Source: Catenulispora sp. EB89
Lineage (GTDB): Bacteria > Actinomycetota > Actinomycetes > Streptomycetales > Catenulisporaceae
Assembly (NCBI RefSeq): GCF_041261445.1
Contig: NZ_JBGCCU010000018.1
Coordinates: forward strand, 181,294 to 245,293
Direction of reading: 5' to 3'
Length of the DNA stretch: 64,000 bases
In this document: one piece after another, positions 63,752-64,000 of the stretch
How the letters are laid out: each line of letters opens with the position of its first letter
Numbering within the stretch: position 1 is the stretch's first letter
Notes under the pieces: model-generated
Told to the model about the DNA's origin: nothing
Seen by the model: the letters and a program-made list of their open reading frames with translations, nothing else
Databases searched by the model: none
Made by a program: the position numbers and the translations under genes

Positions 63752-64000
63752 TTCGGTGCGGTTGGTGACGGGGCGGCGGGGCGGTGTGCGAGGTCACCAA
63801 AACCTAAGCGAAGCCGTAAGAATCGGCGCCCCTGCTTGATGTGTGGGTGTGGGTGGTTGGGGTGTGGTGGAGGGTTGTAGGGGCTTTTGACGGCTTCGCG
63901 GGGTTTTAGCTTGCCGTTTAACCCCAGAAGGCTATCAAGGCTCTGATGCTGTTTCGGAACCAGGTTGAGCGCGTGTTCCTGTTCTTCGAGACAGCGACGG

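Overview
The window is high-GC DNA (codons end almost always in G or C) from a filamentous-type actinomycete. An ESX-type (type VII) secretion locus with a fused three-ATPase EccC, two large SARP/NB-ARC regulators, an actP-type acetate symporter pair and a der-plsC-cmk block together suggest the Streptomyces/Catenulispora neighbourhood. The exact genus cannot be read from the sequence.

Region 1 (1-20.8 kb) is a type VII secretion island. The plus-strand operon encodes the end of a Gly/Pro-rich secreted-type protein, a WXG100-like protein, a 2321-residue polymorphic toxin, two immunity-like proteins and a mycosin protease. Every junction is an overlapping start/stop. Facing it on the minus strand are eccD, eccB, eccC and two YbaB/EbfC-like genes. 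A Ser/Thr kinase with a ricin-like C-terminus diverges from eccD. No eccE is visible. The toxin combines a WXG/CpnT-like N-terminus, an AbiEii-like nucleotidyltransferase, a His/Cys caspase-like segment and a C-terminal beta-beta-alpha-metal nuclease.

Region 2 (20.8-32.6 kb) looks like a compact natural-product cluster. Two SARP/NB-ARC regulators bracket an FAD oxidase, a cysteine-dioxygenase-like cupin, two ATP-grasp ligases and an MFS exporter. I infer a small peptide or amide made without an NRPS, possibly involving an oxidised cysteine unit. Region 3 (32.8-35.4 kb) holds an actP/DUF485 symporter operon and a decayed DUF3761-like gene.

Region 4 (35.78-58.69 kb) is a 22.9-kb genomic island at the 3' end of tRNA-Pro(GGG). 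It is flanked by a repeat of about 235 bp whose inner 130 bp are nearly perfect. It carries a transposase remnant, a divergent pair of giant secreted proteins (FG-GAP/LamG/ricin lectin and an RHS protein with an unrecognised tip), an orphan response regulator, a Tat-exported beta-helix protein, a secreted protein, a STAND NTPase with 14 WD40 repeats and a CHAP hydrolase with recently duplicated carbohydrate-binding-like repeats. I see no integrase, so the island is probably immobile.

Region 5 (58.65-64 kb) is conserved chromosome: tRNA-Pro, der, plsC, cmk, a VOC protein and a membrane-anchored protein.
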